Below, one piece after another: positions 8,624 to 17,475 of a stretch of DNA of 64,000 nucleotides. This stretch comes from Metapseudomonas boanensis (GTDB taxonomy: Bacteria > Pseudomonadota > Gammaproteobacteria > Pseudomonadales > Pseudomonadaceae). The position numbers and the translations under genes were made by a program. Numbering within the stretch: position 1 is the stretch's first letter; each line of letters opens with the position of its first letter. The DNA is taken from contig NZ_JAGTIS010000009.1 of assembly GCF_018704125.1 (NCBI RefSeq), forward strand, positions 1-64,000. Direction: 5' to 3'. The notes beneath the pieces are model-generated. The model saw nothing but the letters and a program-made list of their open reading frames with translations, ran no database searches and had not been told where the DNA came from.

Positions 8624-9471
8624 TGAGTGCACTGATCGCACGCAATCCCGATTTGCCGCTGGTGGAGCGGCTGGCGGATCTGGCCGTGGATGCCCTGATC
8701 GATGAAGCCGACCTTTCGCCCAAGCCGGCGCTGGTGGATCGCCGTGGCGGCGGTGCCCACAGCGACTTGCACCTGGGGCTGATGCACGCTTCGGCGCTGG
8801 CGCTCTGGCCGTGCTTCAAGGCCATGGCCGAAGCCGCTCAAGTCCATGGCGAAATCGGCCAGCCACTGCGCGAAGCCCTCGGTCGCATCGGCCGTGAAGG
8901 CGAAGCAGCGATGCTGGCGACTACCTGCGGGGTGAATACTCATCGCGGCGCTATCTGGGCACTGGGGTTGCTGGTGGCCGCTGCCGCGCTCGCTCCGGAC
9001 GACTCGGCCTCTGCCTTGGCCCTGCGTGCCGCGCGCATCGCCCTGTTCGACGACCGCGCCGCACCGCAAACCGACAGCCATGGCGCCCGGGTAGCCCGCC
9101 GCTTTGGCGTCCGAGGTGCCCGCGAGGAGGCGCAGCTGGGCTTCCCAGCGGTCCTTCAGCATGGGCTGCCGCAGCTGCAGCGCAGCCGCTCCGAGGGTGC
9201 GGGGGAGCAGAACGCTCGTCTCGACGCGCTGCTGGCAATCATGGCCACGCTTGCCGACACCTGCGTGCTCTGGCGCGCTGGCCTCGAAGGGCTCGCCGCC
9301 ATGCAGCAGGGCGCCCGTGCCGTACTCGCCGCTGGCGGCAGTGCCAGCCTCGCCGGTCGCCGCCGACTGCGCGCACTGGACGCACATTTGCTGCAACTCA
9401 ACGCTTCGCCGGGCGGTGCTGCTGACCTGCTGGCCGCCTGCCTGTTCATCGATTCGCTTGGGAGCCTGTGA
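8623..9471 (+). CDS. mdcB: Triphosphoribosyl-dephospho-CoA synthase
   Basis: The 282-residue protein is MdcB (CitG family). It makes 2'-(5''-triphosphoribosyl)-3'-dephospho-CoA from ATP and dephospho-CoA, the precursor of the prosthetic group of the malonate decarboxylase carrier protein. Family segments are '[18 protein letters not shown]' near residues 33-50 and '[18 protein letters not shown]'. ATG 8623 overlaps the mdcA stop by one base, and a 'caggag' site lies eight bases upstream. mdcC begins three bases after its stop. Confidence 0.93.
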   Translation: MSALIARNPDLPLVERLADLAVDALIDEADLSPKPALVDRRGGGAHSDLHLGLMHASALALWPCFKAMAEAAQVHGEIGQPLREALGRIGREGEAAMLATTCGVNTHRGAIWALGLLVAAAALAPDDSASALALRAARIALFDDRAAPQTDSHGARVARRFGVRGAREEAQLGFPAVLQHGLPQLQRSRSEGAGEQNARLDALLAIMATLADTCVLWRAGLEGLAAMQQGARAVLAAGGSASLAGRRRLRALDAHLLQLNASPGGAADLLAACLFIDSLGSL

Positions 9472-9473
9472 CC

Positions 9474-9791
9474 ATGGAAACCCTGACCTTTCAATTTCCC
9501 GCCGGTCAGCCGGCCCGTGGCCGCGCCCTGGTGGGCTGCGTCGGCTCCGGCGACCTCGAGGTGCTGCTGGAGCCCGGCCAGGCCGGTACGCTCGCGATCC
9601 AGGTGGTGACTTCGGTGAACGGCAGCGGCCCACGCTGGCAGCAGCTGTTCCAGCGCTTGTTCGACGGCCAGGCGCTACCGGCCCTGAACATCGATGTCCA
9701 CGACTTCGGCGCAACTCCCGGCGTGGTGCGCCTACGCCTGGAACAAGGGCTGGAGACCCTTTCTCTTCAAGGGGAGCGCGCCCATGACTGA
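9474..9791 (+). CDS. mdcC: Malonate decarboxylase acyl carrier protein (delta subunit)
   Basis: The 105-residue protein is MdcC, the small subunit that carries malonyl and acetyl thioesters on a phosphoribosyl-dephospho-CoA arm. Serine 25, in GCVGSGDLEVLLE, is at the position known to carry the prosthetic group in the Klebsiella protein. I chose ATG 9474, which gives the usual N-terminus METLTFQF, over an in-frame GTG at 9468. The gene overlaps the start of mdcD by eight bases. Confidence 0.93.
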   Translation: METLTFQFPAGQPARGRALVGCVGSGDLEVLLEPGQAGTLAIQVVTSVNGSGPRWQQLFQRLFDGQALPALNIDVHDFGATPGVVRLRLEQGLETLSLQGERAHD

Positions 9792-10638
9792 CATTGCACG
9801 TCTGCTCGAAGCTCGCAGCTTCGTCGAACTCAACGCCCGCCAGCGCGCCCGCGAATTGCTGGATGCCGAGACTTTCCGTGAACTGCTCGGTCCCTTCGAT
9901 CGGGTCATGTCACCCTGGCTGGCGCAGCAGGGCATCGTGCCCCAGTCGGATGATGGCGTGGTGGTCGCCAAGGGGCATATCTCCGGTCAGCCAGTGGTGG
10001 TTGCCGCCATCGAAGGCGCCTTCCAGGGCGGCAGCATGGGCGAAGTGGGCGGCGCGAAGATCGCTGGGGCCCTGGAGCTGGCGGTGGAGGACAACCGCAG
10101 GGGCATCCCCACCTGCGCCGTGCTGCTGCTGGAGACCGGCGGCGTACGCCTGCAAGAGGCCAACCTGGGCCTGGCGGCCATCGCAGAGATCCAGGCGGCC
10201 ATTGTCGAGTTGCGGCAGTTCCAGCCCGTGGTCGGCCTGATTGCCGGGTCGGTGGGCTGCTTCGGCGGCATGTCCATAGCTGCTGGTCTGTGCAGCCACC
10301 TGCTGGTGACCCGCGAGGCGCGCCTGGGTCTCAACGGCCCGCAGGTGATCGAGCAGGAAGCCGGCATCGAGGAATACGACTCCCGCGATCGTCCCTTCAT
10401 CTGGAGCCTGACCGGTGGCGAGCAACGCCACGCCTGCAACCTGGCGGATGCCTTTGTAGCCGACGATGTCGCGAGCATCCGTGACGCCGTCCGTGGCCTG
10501 TTGGCTGCAGGCAACCGCGACTTACCGCCCAGTCGCCGGCATGCCTGGTTTCTCGAGCGCCTGGCGCACCTCGGTACCGACTGTGAACAACTGGACGCTG
10601 CCGCCGTGCGCGCCCTCTACCAAGGAGAACGCCCATGA
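9784..10638 (+). CDS. mdcD: Malonate decarboxylase beta subunit
   Basis: The 284-residue protein is MdcD, a crotonase/carboxyltransferase-fold subunit that with MdcE decarboxylates malonyl-S-ACP to acetyl-S-ACP. Typical features are 'AIEGAFQGGSMGEVGGAKIAG', the LLLETGGVRLQEANLGL segment and the oxyanion-type 'SVGCFGGMSIAAGL'. ATG 9784 lies inside the mdcC reading frame and the stop overlaps mdcE by four bases (ATGA), so the subunits are translationally coupled. Confidence 0.95.
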   Translation: MTDIARLLEARSFVELNARQRARELLDAETFRELLGPFDRVMSPWLAQQGIVPQSDDGVVVAKGHISGQPVVVAAIEGAFQGGSMGEVGGAKIAGALELAVEDNRRGIPTCAVLLLETGGVRLQEANLGLAAIAEIQAAIVELRQFQPVVGLIAGSVGCFGGMSIAAGLCSHLLVTREARLGLNGPQVIEQEAGIEEYDSRDRPFIWSLTGGEQRHACNLADAFVADDVASIRDAVRGLLAAGNRDLPPSRRHAWFLERLAHLGTDCEQLDAAAVRALYQGERP

Positions 10639-11417
10639 GCCGTGGACTGAATTGGCTGCGCGGCCTGGCCGGCGGCAAGGAGCAGGCGGGTTTCCCCGCT
10701 TCGGTCAAAGTGATCGATGGCGAGTTGGGATGCCGTGCCGCACGCTTCATCGCCGTGGTCCCGGATGGCACGAACCCCTTCCCTCGAGCCCGTAATGGCG
10801 AGGTCGGCCTGCTCGAAGGTTGGGCTTTGGCCCAGGCTGTGGATGACGCCATCGAAGCCGACCGCGACGGCGACAAGCGCGTACTGGTCGCAGTGGTCGA
10901 CGTGCCTAGCCAGGCTTACGGTCGTCGAGAGGAGGCCTTGGGGATTCACCAGGCCCTGGCCGGTGCGGTGGACGCGTACGCCCGTGCCCGCCTCGCCGGA
11001 CATGCGGTGATCGGCCTGCTGGTGGGCAAGGCCATGTCCGGTGCCTTCCTCGCCCACGGCTACCAGGCCCAGCGCCTGATCGCTCTGGACGATGGCGGTG
11101 TGATGGTTCACGCCATGGGCAAGGACGCTGCCGCACGCATCACCCTGCGCAGCGTCGAAGACCTGGAGGTGCTTGCTGCCAAGGTGCCGCCCATGGCCTA
11201 TGACCTTGAGAACTTCGCCTCCCTCGGGTTGCTTTGGGAGCGGGTGAAGGTAGACGCAGTGGAGCAGCCAGACGATGCGGACGTGGCAAGGGTGCGTGAG
11301 TGCCTGATGCGGGCGGTGGTGGACATCGGTTCGAGCACCGGTCTGGCTGGACGACTTGGTGCCCAGAACCGGGCGGCATCGTCGAAGGTCCGGGAGATGT
11401 TGCGGGCGCAGTGGTAG
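10635..11417 (+). CDS. mdcE: Malonate decarboxylase gamma subunit
   Basis: The 260-residue protein is MdcE, the second carboxyltransferase-like subunit of the malonyl-S-ACP decarboxylase heterodimer. Family segments include 'VDVPSQAYGRREEALGIHQAL', 'GLLVGKAMSGAFLAHGYQA' and ALDDGGVMVHAMGK. It starts at the ATGA overlap with mdcD and is followed after 59 bases by mdcG. Confidence 0.94.
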   Translation: MSRGLNWLRGLAGGKEQAGFPASVKVIDGELGCRAARFIAVVPDGTNPFPRARNGEVGLLEGWALAQAVDDAIEADRDGDKRVLVAVVDVPSQAYGRREEALGIHQALAGAVDAYARARLAGHAVIGLLVGKAMSGAFLAHGYQAQRLIALDDGGVMVHAMGKDAAARITLRSVEDLEVLAAKVPPMAYDLENFASLGLLWERVKVDAVEQPDDADVARVRECLMRAVVDIGSSTGLAGRLGAQNRAASSKVREMLRAQW

Positions 11418-11476
11418 TCCTTGTTGGGCTGAGCTACGCGACGCCCAGCGCCCCCCGAAGCACCAAGGAGCAGCGA

Positions 11477-12097
11477 ATGAACAAGACTCCAAAACCCCAC
11501 GACCTGCTGTGGGGCTTCGCCCCAGACCAGTTGCCGGCCGACGCTCCGGCCTGGGCGCGCCTAGCGATGGCCAGTGGCCATCCGGTGGTGGTACGTCGTG
11601 CTCACTGCATTCCCGGTCAGGTAGCCGTAGGCATCCGTGGGACCACCCGCGACCAGCGCTATGGCACCTGCATGCCGCTCGCTGCCATCCAGTGCCGGAT
11701 CACCCCTGAGCAACTGACGACACCCCCCGCGACCGGCACTTGGCCGGCCCTGCGCACCCTCGCCGAGATCAAGCCCCTGCTGGACGCAACCGGCCAACCC
11801 TGGGGCCCCACTGGCGGCGTCGGCTTCCAGCTGGCCACCGGCATAGCCGTGCTGCACGCCGCCAGCGACCTCGACCTGCTGCTGCGCGCGCCCAACCCCT
11901 TCAGCCGCCAGCAGGCCCGTGAGCTGTTGGCGGCACTGGCCGCTGCTTCCTGCCGCGTCGACCTGCAACTGGAAACCCCGGCCGGTGCGGTGGCGCTGCG
12001 CGAGTGGGCCGGCCCCTCGGCCCGTGTGCTGCTGAAATGCGCTGAAGGCGCGCGTCTGGTGCTGGACCCCTGGCAAGCGCTGGAGCGGGCCGCGTGA
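11477..12097 (+). CDS. mdcG: Malonate decarboxylase holo-ACP synthase (phosphoribosyl-dephospho-CoA transferase)
   Basis: The 206-residue protein is MdcG, the nucleotidyltransferase that loads the MdcB product onto the serine of MdcC. The motif ASDLDLLLRAP near residues 129-139 supplies the metal-binding aspartates of a nucleotidyltransferase, and the N-terminal PHDLLWG is family-typical. ATG 11477 has 'aaggag' seven bases upstream. Its stop overlaps the GTG start of mdcH. Confidence 0.92.
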   Translation: MNKTPKPHDLLWGFAPDQLPADAPAWARLAMASGHPVVVRRAHCIPGQVAVGIRGTTRDQRYGTCMPLAAIQCRITPEQLTTPPATGTWPALRTLAEIKPLLDATGQPWGPTGGVGFQLATGIAVLHAASDLDLLLRAPNPFSRQQARELLAALAAASCRVDLQLETPAGAVALREWAGPSARVLLKCAEGARLVLDPWQALERAA

Positions 12098-13014
12098 GCA
12101 GCTTGTTTGCCTTCCCCGGCCAGGGTGCGCAGCAGGCGGGCATGCTCCACCAGCTACCACCCGGAACCTCCGCCTGCCTGGAGGAAGCCAGCGATGTGCT
12201 GGGCGAGAACGTGCTGGCGCTGGACTCCGCCGAGGCGTTGCAGTCCACCCGCGCCGTGCAACTCTGCCTGCTGGTCGCGGGCGTGGCCTGTGCTCGGCTG
12301 CTGCTGCAACGTTGCCCGGCACCCGACTATGTGGCTGGGCTGTCCATCGGCGCCTACGCCGCCGCCGTGGTCTCCGGCTCCCTGGGCTTCGCCGATGCGG
12401 TGCGCCTTGTGGCCCTGCGTGGAGAGCTGATGCAGCGGGCTTACCCCGAGGGCTATGGCATGACCGCGATCACGGGCCTGGACCTTGGGACGGTGGAACA
12501 CCTGATTGCGGAAGCTGAAGGCCCGGTGTTTCTCGCCAACATCAACGCCGACACCCAGCTGGTGATTGCCGGTAGCGACGCGGCCATGGCCAAGGTGGCT
12601 GCTCGTGCGCGGGCTATCGGTGCTGGTGCAGTGAAGCGTCTGGCCGTCAGCGTGCCGTCCCACTGCGCCTTGCTGGAGGTGCCGGCCTGCGAGCTTGCCG
12701 AAGCCTTTGCCAGTGTCGAGCTGTGTGCGCCCCAGCTGCGTTACCTCAGCGGCAGCAGTGCGCGGCCCATCGTGGACCCGCAGCGCTTGCGCGACGATCT
12801 CGCTTTCAACATGTGTCGCGTCATCGACTGGCATGGCACCTTGCGCACGGCCTATGAGCGCGGTGTCCGGTTGCATATCGAACTACCGCCCGGCGCCGTA
12901 CTCAGCGGCCTGGCGCGGCGGGTGTTCGAACAAGGTACGGTGATTGCCTTCCAGGGCGCCCGTCTGGATACGCTGGACGCCGTGCTGCGTCAGGAGGTAA
13001 GCCGGACCCGCTGA
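12094..13014 (+). CDS. mdcH: Malonyl-CoA:ACP transacylase of malonate decarboxylase
   Basis: The 306-residue protein is MdcH, an FabD-like acyltransferase that primes the carrier protein with malonyl from malonyl-CoA. It has the N-terminal FAFPGQGAQQAGML, the nucleophile elbow GLSIG (serine in place within a GxSxG motif) and the catalytic histidine in SVPSHCALL. The start is GTG 12094, overlapping the mdcG stop (GTGA). The transporter genes follow after 61 bases. Confidence 0.92.
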   Translation: MSSLFAFPGQGAQQAGMLHQLPPGTSACLEEASDVLGENVLALDSAEALQSTRAVQLCLLVAGVACARLLLQRCPAPDYVAGLSIGAYAAAVVSGSLGFADAVRLVALRGELMQRAYPEGYGMTAITGLDLGTVEHLIAEAEGPVFLANINADTQLVIAGSDAAMAKVAARARAIGAGAVKRLAVSVPSHCALLEVPACELAEAFASVELCAPQLRYLSGSSARPIVDPQRLRDDLAFNMCRVIDWHGTLRTAYERGVRLHIELPPGAVLSGLARRVFEQGTVIAFQGARLDTLDAVLRQEVSRTR

Positions 13015-13075
13015 CCGCTGTGCACTTCGAAGGACAAGAACAAGCAACTTCGACCCCAATGCGAGGACAACAACA

Positions 13076-13477
13076 ATGATTATCTACGGTGTGGCTTTTC
13101 TGGCCCTTTGCACCCTGGCAGGCCTGTTCATCGGCGAACTGCTGGGCAAACTCCTGGGCGTACCAGCCAACGTCGGTGGCGTCGGTATCGCCATGCTGCT
13201 GCTGATATTCGTCGGCAGCTACTTGCACAAGCGCGGCCTGATGGGCGCCAAGTCCGAACAGGGCGTGGAGTTCTGGAGCGCCATCTACATTCCCATCGTC
13301 GTCGCCATGGCGGCGCAGCAGAACGTGCTCGGTGCACTGTCCGGCGGGCCCATGGCAATCCTTGCCGGCATTGCCGCCGTGGTGCTGGGCTTTGCCATGG
13401 TCCCGGTGCTCGACCGCCTCGGGCAAAAGAAGCCTTCGGCGGCCACCGCTGAATCCCTGAATCCGGCTCAACGGTGA
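13076..13477 (+). CDS. mdcL: Malonate transporter subunit MadL/MdcL
   Basis: The 133-residue, very hydrophobic protein is the small subunit of the two-component MadLM malonate:sodium symporter in the inner membrane. Four hydrophobic segments are visible (around residues 3-28, 36-50, 72-88 and 92-114), with a conserved GELLGKLLGVPANVGGVGI stretch. It is followed directly by its partner, and both sit at the end of the decarboxylase operon, as in other pseudomonads. Confidence 0.9.
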   Translation: MIIYGVAFLALCTLAGLFIGELLGKLLGVPANVGGVGIAMLLLIFVGSYLHKRGLMGAKSEQGVEFWSAIYIPIVVAMAAQQNVLGALSGGPMAILAGIAAVVLGFAMVPVLDRLGQKKPSAATAESLNPAQR

Positions 13478-13482
13478 CCGCC

Positions 13483-14247
13483 ATGTACGAATCGATGATG
13501 AAAGTGATCAGCGGCTACGGCTTGATCAGCGGATTCGCCGTGATTGGCGTGACCATGTGGTTGTCTTACTGGCTCTCCGACAAGCTCACTCGCGGTCGGC
13601 TGCACGGCTCGGCCATCGCCATTTTTCTCGGTCTGGTGCTCTCCTATGTCGGCGGGGTAATGACAGGCGGGCAGAAGGGCCTGGTGGACATCCCGCTGCT
13701 GTCCGGCATTGGCCTGCTCGGCGGCGCGATGCTGCGTGACTTCGCCATCGTCGCCACGGCCTTCGGGGTGAATATCGAAGAGCTCAAGCGCGCTGGTGTG
13801 TCGGGGGTGATCTCACTGTTCGTCGGCATTGGCACCTCGTTCATCGCCGGTGTCGGGGTGGCCATGGCCTTCGGTTATACCGATGCGGTGAGCCTCACGA
13901 CCATCGGTGCCGGCGCGGTGACCTACATCGTCGGCCCGGTTACAGGCGCGGCGATTGGCGCCAGTTCCGAGGTGATCGCACTGTCCATCGCCGCCGGCCT
14001 GGTGAAGGCCATCCTGGTGATGGTGGTGACGCCCTTCGTGGCCCCGCTGGTGGGCCTGAACAACCCGCGCACGGCGGTGATCTTCGGTGGCCTGATGGGA
14101 ACCTCCAGCGGCGTGGCGGGTGGCCTGGCGGCTACTGATCCTGCGCTGGTGCCGTACGGCTGTCTCACCGCGGCGTTCTACACCGCCCTGGGCTGCCTGC
14201 TCGGGCCGTCCCTGCTGTTCTTCGCCATGCGCGGCCTGGTCGGCTGA
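13483..14247 (+). CDS. mdcM: Malonate transporter subunit MadM/MdcM
   Basis: The 254-residue multi-pass membrane protein is the large subunit of the malonate:sodium symporter. Glycine-rich helices dominate, for example FVGIGTSFIAGVGVAMAFG and 'GLMGTSSGVAGGLAATDP'. I chose ATG 13483 because 254 residues is the usual length and MYESMMKV aligns with the usual family start. An in-frame GTG at 13474 overlapping the mdcL stop would add three residues. Neither start has a strong ribosome-binding site, so coupling to mdcL is likely. Confidence 0.9.
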   Translation: MYESMMKVISGYGLISGFAVIGVTMWLSYWLSDKLTRGRLHGSAIAIFLGLVLSYVGGVMTGGQKGLVDIPLLSGIGLLGGAMLRDFAIVATAFGVNIEELKRAGVSGVISLFVGIGTSFIAGVGVAMAFGYTDAVSLTTIGAGAVTYIVGPVTGAAIGASSEVIALSIAAGLVKAILVMVVTPFVAPLVGLNNPRTAVIFGGLMGTSSGVAGGLAATDPALVPYGCLTAAFYTALGCLLGPSLLFFAMRGLVG

Positions 14248-14284
14248 AGCAGCCGCGCAATCCCTTCCTATCCTGTCCTAAGAA

Positions 14285-14305
14285 GCGCCCCGATATCCGG
14301 GGCGC
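14285..14305 (+). terminator. Hairpin after mdcM
   Basis: Arms GCGCCCCG (14285-14292) and CGGGGCGC (14298-14305) form a perfect 8-bp stem with a 5-base loop, 38 bases after the mdcM stop. No T-run follows, so it is a weak or RNA-stabilising end of the mdc operon rather than a classical intrinsic terminator. Confidence 0.45.
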
Positions 14306-14330
14306 ACCGTTGACTGTTCGAGGTCAGCGC

Positions 14331-15749
14331 GTGTCTGCATCCTTCCTGTGGCGGCCACTGGGTTGGCTGTTACTGTGTATCTGCTGCTTGCCCGGTATCG
14401 CCTCGGCTGCCGAGTTCGACGGTGCCCGCCTGGGACTGCTGTGGACGTTGCCGTTCGTCGGTATCCTGCTGACCATCGCGTTGCTGCCGCTGGTGTCGAT
14501 CAGCGCCTGGCACCGTCATTACGGCAAGCTCACGCTGGGCTGGACCTTGCTGTTCCTGCTGCCATTCACCTGGCAGTTCGGCGCCGAGGCGACCCTCGAC
14601 CTGGGTGTGCATGTGCTGTTGGCGGAATACCTGCCCTTCATCATCCTGCTGTTCGCGCTCTACACCATTTCCGGCGGAATCCTGGTGTGGGGCAACCTGC
14701 ATGGCTCACCGCTCCTTAACACCGGCCTGCTGGCCATCGGCACGCTGCTGGCGTCGCTGATGGGCACCACGGGCTCAGCCATGCTTCTGATCCGCCCGCT
14801 GCTGCGCGCTAACGACAACCGACGGCACAACGCCCATGTGGTGGTTTTCTTCATCCTCTTGGTGGCCAATGTCGGAGGTGGCCTGACGCCGTTGGGCGAT
14901 CCGCCTTTGTTCCTCGGTTTTCTCAAGGGCGTGGACTTCTTCTGGACACTGCGGCACATGGCCTTGCCGGTAGGGCTGATGGCCTCGCTGCTACTGGCGT
15001 TGTTCTACGTCGTGGACCGGGCGCTCTATCGACGCGAGGGCGAACTCATCGCCCGTGACCCCACACCCGATACGTCATTGCGGCTGTACGGCAAGCTCAA
15101 CTTCCTGTTGCTGGGCGGTGTGCTGCTGGCGGTGCTGATGTCGGGGCTGTGGAAACCTGGAATCAGCTTCGAGTTACTTGGCTACCGCGTCGAGTTGCAG
15201 AACCTGCTGCGAGACGTGGCACTGATCGGCCTGGCTTTGCTGTCGTTGCGGCTGACGCCCAAGCCGGTACGCGCGGGCAATGACTTCGACTGGGAGCCGA
15301 TGCTCGAAGTGGCGCGGCTGTTCGCTGGCATCTTTCTCTGCATCGCCCCAGCCATCGCCATCCTGCGCGCTGGCAGCGAAGGGCGCCTGGCCTGGTTGCT
15401 GGCCAGCGTCTCCGATGCCCAAGGTGTGCCGGTGGACAGCCTCTACCTGTGGATGACCGGGGCGCTGTCGAGCTTCCTCGACAATGCGCCGACCTACCTG
15501 GTGTTCTTCAACCTTGCGGCCGGTGACGCCCAGATATTGATGCACAAGATGCCGAGCACTCTCCTGGCGATATCCATGGGCTCTGTGTTCATGGGCGCCA
15601 TCACCTATGTCGGTAACGCGCCGAACTTCATGGTCAAGGCCATCGCCGAGCAGCGCGGCGTGAGGATGCCGAGCTTCTTCGGCTACATGCTCTGGTCATG
15701 CGGGGTGATGTTGCCGGCGATAGCGTTGCTGGACTGGCTGCTGTTCTAG
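14331..15749 (+). CDS. NhaD/CitM-like sodium:proton antiporter (ion transporter superfamily)
   Basis: The 472-residue protein has a signal-like first helix (residues 9-25, ending GIASA) and about eleven further hydrophobic segments. The motifs GGLTPLGDPPLFLGFLKGV and FLDNAPTYLVFFNLA are those of the NhaD/ArsB/CitM ion-transporter group in its sodium:proton antiporter branch. GTG 14331 follows 'gagg' by about eight bases; a TTG at 14310 is also in frame. It lies between mdcM and the mdc regulator, so it may return sodium that enters with malonate. That link is inferred, and the substrate is not proven by sequence. Confidence 0.7.
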   Translation: MSASFLWRPLGWLLLCICCLPGIASAAEFDGARLGLLWTLPFVGILLTIALLPLVSISAWHRHYGKLTLGWTLLFLLPFTWQFGAEATLDLGVHVLLAEYLPFIILLFALYTISGGILVWGNLHGSPLLNTGLLAIGTLLASLMGTTGSAMLLIRPLLRANDNRRHNAHVVVFFILLVANVGGGLTPLGDPPLFLGFLKGVDFFWTLRHMALPVGLMASLLLALFYVVDRALYRREGELIARDPTPDTSLRLYGKLNFLLLGGVLLAVLMSGLWKPGISFELLGYRVELQNLLRDVALIGLALLSLRLTPKPVRAGNDFDWEPMLEVARLFAGIFLCIAPAIAILRAGSEGRLAWLLASVSDAQGVPVDSLYLWMTGALSSFLDNAPTYLVFFNLAAGDAQILMHKMPSTLLAISMGSVFMGAITYVGNAPNFMVKAIAEQRGVRMPSFFGYMLWSCGVMLPAIALLDWLLF

Positions 15750-15852
15750 GGGCGCACAGCGACCCCGTCGGAGTCTCGCGCTGGACCTTGCGTTCCGGTT
15801 GGCGCATGAGTTGGCTCTGTCGGCGTTCAGTGTTGCAAGTGGCGGCATTCCT

Positions 15853-15911
15853 TGTAGGAGCGAGCCTGCTCGCGAAAGGGACCAAGAACCCGGCCTCGCC
15901 CCGCTCCTATA
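15853..15911. repeat. REP-type palindromic repeat pair
   Basis: The motif TGTAGGAGCGAGCCTGCTCG at 15853-15872 is a typical Pseudomonas REP head, and CGCTCCTATA near 15901-15910 is a degraded inverted partner. It fills the convergent gap between the antiporter gene and mdcR. Confidence 0.7.
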
Positions 15912-15993
15912 AGGCTCTCAGTCCGCCCATTGATTGCTGGTAACAGCTAACGCAGACATAGCCAATGAATTCGCCCCTTGAAGGTTCCTGCGC

Positions 15994-16911
15994 TCAACCT
16001 GCGTTGCGCAGGCTGTACATCCGGCACTCGGCGAGCAGCGCCAACAGGTTGGGGTCGCGTTCTTTGGCTTTAAGGAACACGACGCCGATGTGCTGCTGCA
16101 GGCGGTAGCGGGCTTGCAGGCGAATCAGCTTTACGCGGTTCTCGTACACCGCGGCGATGCGCCCCGGTAGCAGGGCATAGCCGACGCCGGAGCTGACCAT
16201 GCTGAGCAGGGTGAAGATGTCGTTAACCTGCATCGCCACCTTGGGTTCGAAACCGGCCTGCTGGAACACCCGCGCGCCGTCGCGGTGGGTGGCGAAGCCC
16301 TGGGTCAGGGTGATGAAGGTGGAATCGGCGAGGTCGGCGAGGTCCACCTCGTCCTGGTCGGCGAAGGGCGAGTCGGTGGGCACGGCGAGGAAGATGTCGT
16401 CGGAGAACAGCGGCAGCTGCTCGCAGTCCGGGTCGTTCACGCTCTCGTCGAGGGATACCAGGATGGCGTCCAGCTCCAGGTTCTTCAGGCGGTAGAGCAG
16501 GTCGACGTTGGAGCCCAGGGTTAGGTCGATATTCAATTCACTGCGGCGCAGCTTCAGGCCCATCACCAGCTGCGGCACCGTCTTCACCGTCAGCGAATAG
16601 AGCGCGCCGAGCTTGAAGCGCTCGGCGGAGAAGCCTGCCGCTTCGCGAGTCAGCCGCACCATCTCGACCGTGTCCTGGATCAGCTTCTGCGCCTTCTCTT
16701 CCAGCACGTAGGCACTCTCCAGCGGCGTCAGGTTGCGCCCCTCGTGCTTGAACAGCGGGCAGCGCAGGGCGCTTTCCAGAGAATGGATGGCACGGTGCAC
16801 GCTGACATTGCTGGTGTTCAGCTCCGCCGCTGCACGGGACAGGTTGCCGCTGCGCATGAAGGCGAGGAAGGTCTCCAGCTTCTTCAGGGTCAGTTCTTCG
16901 TCGATCTGCAT
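15994..16911 (-). CDS. mdcR: LysR-type regulator of malonate catabolism
   Basis: The 305-residue protein is a LysR-type regulator. The N-terminal helix-turn-helix spans about residues 8-65, with 'KKLETFLAFMRSGNLSRAAAE' and 'NVSVHRAIHSLESALRCPLF'; the rest is the effector-binding domain. Its position after mdcLM and the family segment SLTVKTVPQLVMGLKLRR identify it as MdcR/MatR, which activates the mdc operon in response to malonate in other bacteria. ATG 16911 is chosen because the conserved MQIDEELTLKKLE begins there. No clear ribosome-binding site precedes it, and a palindromic repeat lies only 13 bases upstream. A start 25 codons earlier is open but would encode the repeat. Confidence 0.88.
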   Translation of the reverse strand: MQIDEELTLKKLETFLAFMRSGNLSRAAAELNTSNVSVHRAIHSLESALRCPLFKHEGRNLTPLESAYVLEEKAQKLIQDTVEMVRLTREAAGFSAERFKLGALYSLTVKTVPQLVMGLKLRRSELNIDLTLGSNVDLLYRLKNLELDAILVSLDESVNDPDCEQLPLFSDDIFLAVPTDSPFADQDEVDLADLADSTFITLTQGFATHRDGARVFQQAGFEPKVAMQVNDIFTLLSMVSSGVGYALLPGRIAAVYENRVKLIRLQARYRLQQHIGVVFLKAKERDPNLLALLAECRMYSLRNAG

Positions 16912-16924
16912 GGGCGCCCGGATT

Positions 16925-16996
16925 TGTAGGATGGGTGGAGCGGAGCGATACCCATCGAAGACGTGATGGGTATCGCATGGCTCCACCCATCCTACA
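16925..16996. repeat. Long imperfect inverted repeat upstream of mdcR
   Basis: The left arm 16925-16956 and right arm 16965-16996 match at about 29 of 32 positions. They begin and end with TGTAGGATGGGTGGAG and CTCCACCCATCCTACA. The transcript would form a long hairpin in the mdcR leader. This is an interspersed repeat family; a related but less regular copy lies at 20725-20850. Confidence 0.75.
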
Positions 16997-17029
16997 GGGG
17001 GCCGTTACGCCGCACAGGGGGCCCTTAGT

Positions 17030-17475
17030 GAATAAGCTAATAATGCATAAGTAAATAAATTTGTATTCATTAACGGTTATATAGGGGCCGCCTAGACTGC
17101 CATCCATTGAACATTCAGCAAGGAGGGCTCGCCATGCGCAGCCAGGCCATTCGCTACCTGATCCTGCCGGGATGGCAGGGATCGCCGGATGACCACTGGC
17201 AGAGCCACTGGCAACGCACCCTGCCCAATGCCAGCCGGGTCGAGCAGGCCGATTGGGAGAACCCGGATCGAGACGCCTGGGTTGCAGCGCTGGAACGCGC
17301 CATCGATGCCGAACGCACACCGGCCATCCTGATCGCCCACAGCCTGGGCTGCGTGACTGTGGCCCACTGGGCCGCGTAGTCCGACCCGGACGTGCTGCGC
17401 CGCGTGCGCGGCGCCCTTCTGGTGGCGCCGGCGGATGTGTAGCGCCCCGGCTGTCCCGAGCCGCTCAAGGGCTTT
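17030..17475. repeat. Direct duplication, copy 1 (hydrolase promoter and 5' half)
   Basis: This stretch matches 18897-19341 over its length, including the AT-rich upstream region, the promoter, the ribosome-binding site and about 115 codons of an RBBP9-type hydrolase gene. Identity ends at about 17475, after the shared 'ccgctcaagggctt'. Copy 1 has acquired two stop codons. Confidence 0.85.
17070..17098 (+). promoter_or_regulatory. Sigma-70-type promoter of the chimeric pseudogene
   Basis: TTAACG at 17070-17075 and TAGACT at 17093-17098 are separated by 17 bases. The same arrangement exists upstream of the intact hydrolase copy. It lies 36 bases before the pseudogene ATG. Confidence 0.5.

Noticed and set aside
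6854-8641. A 595-codon minus-strand frame opposite mdcA
   Set aside because: It is antisense to mdcA, which has full-length family similarity and correct operon spacing.
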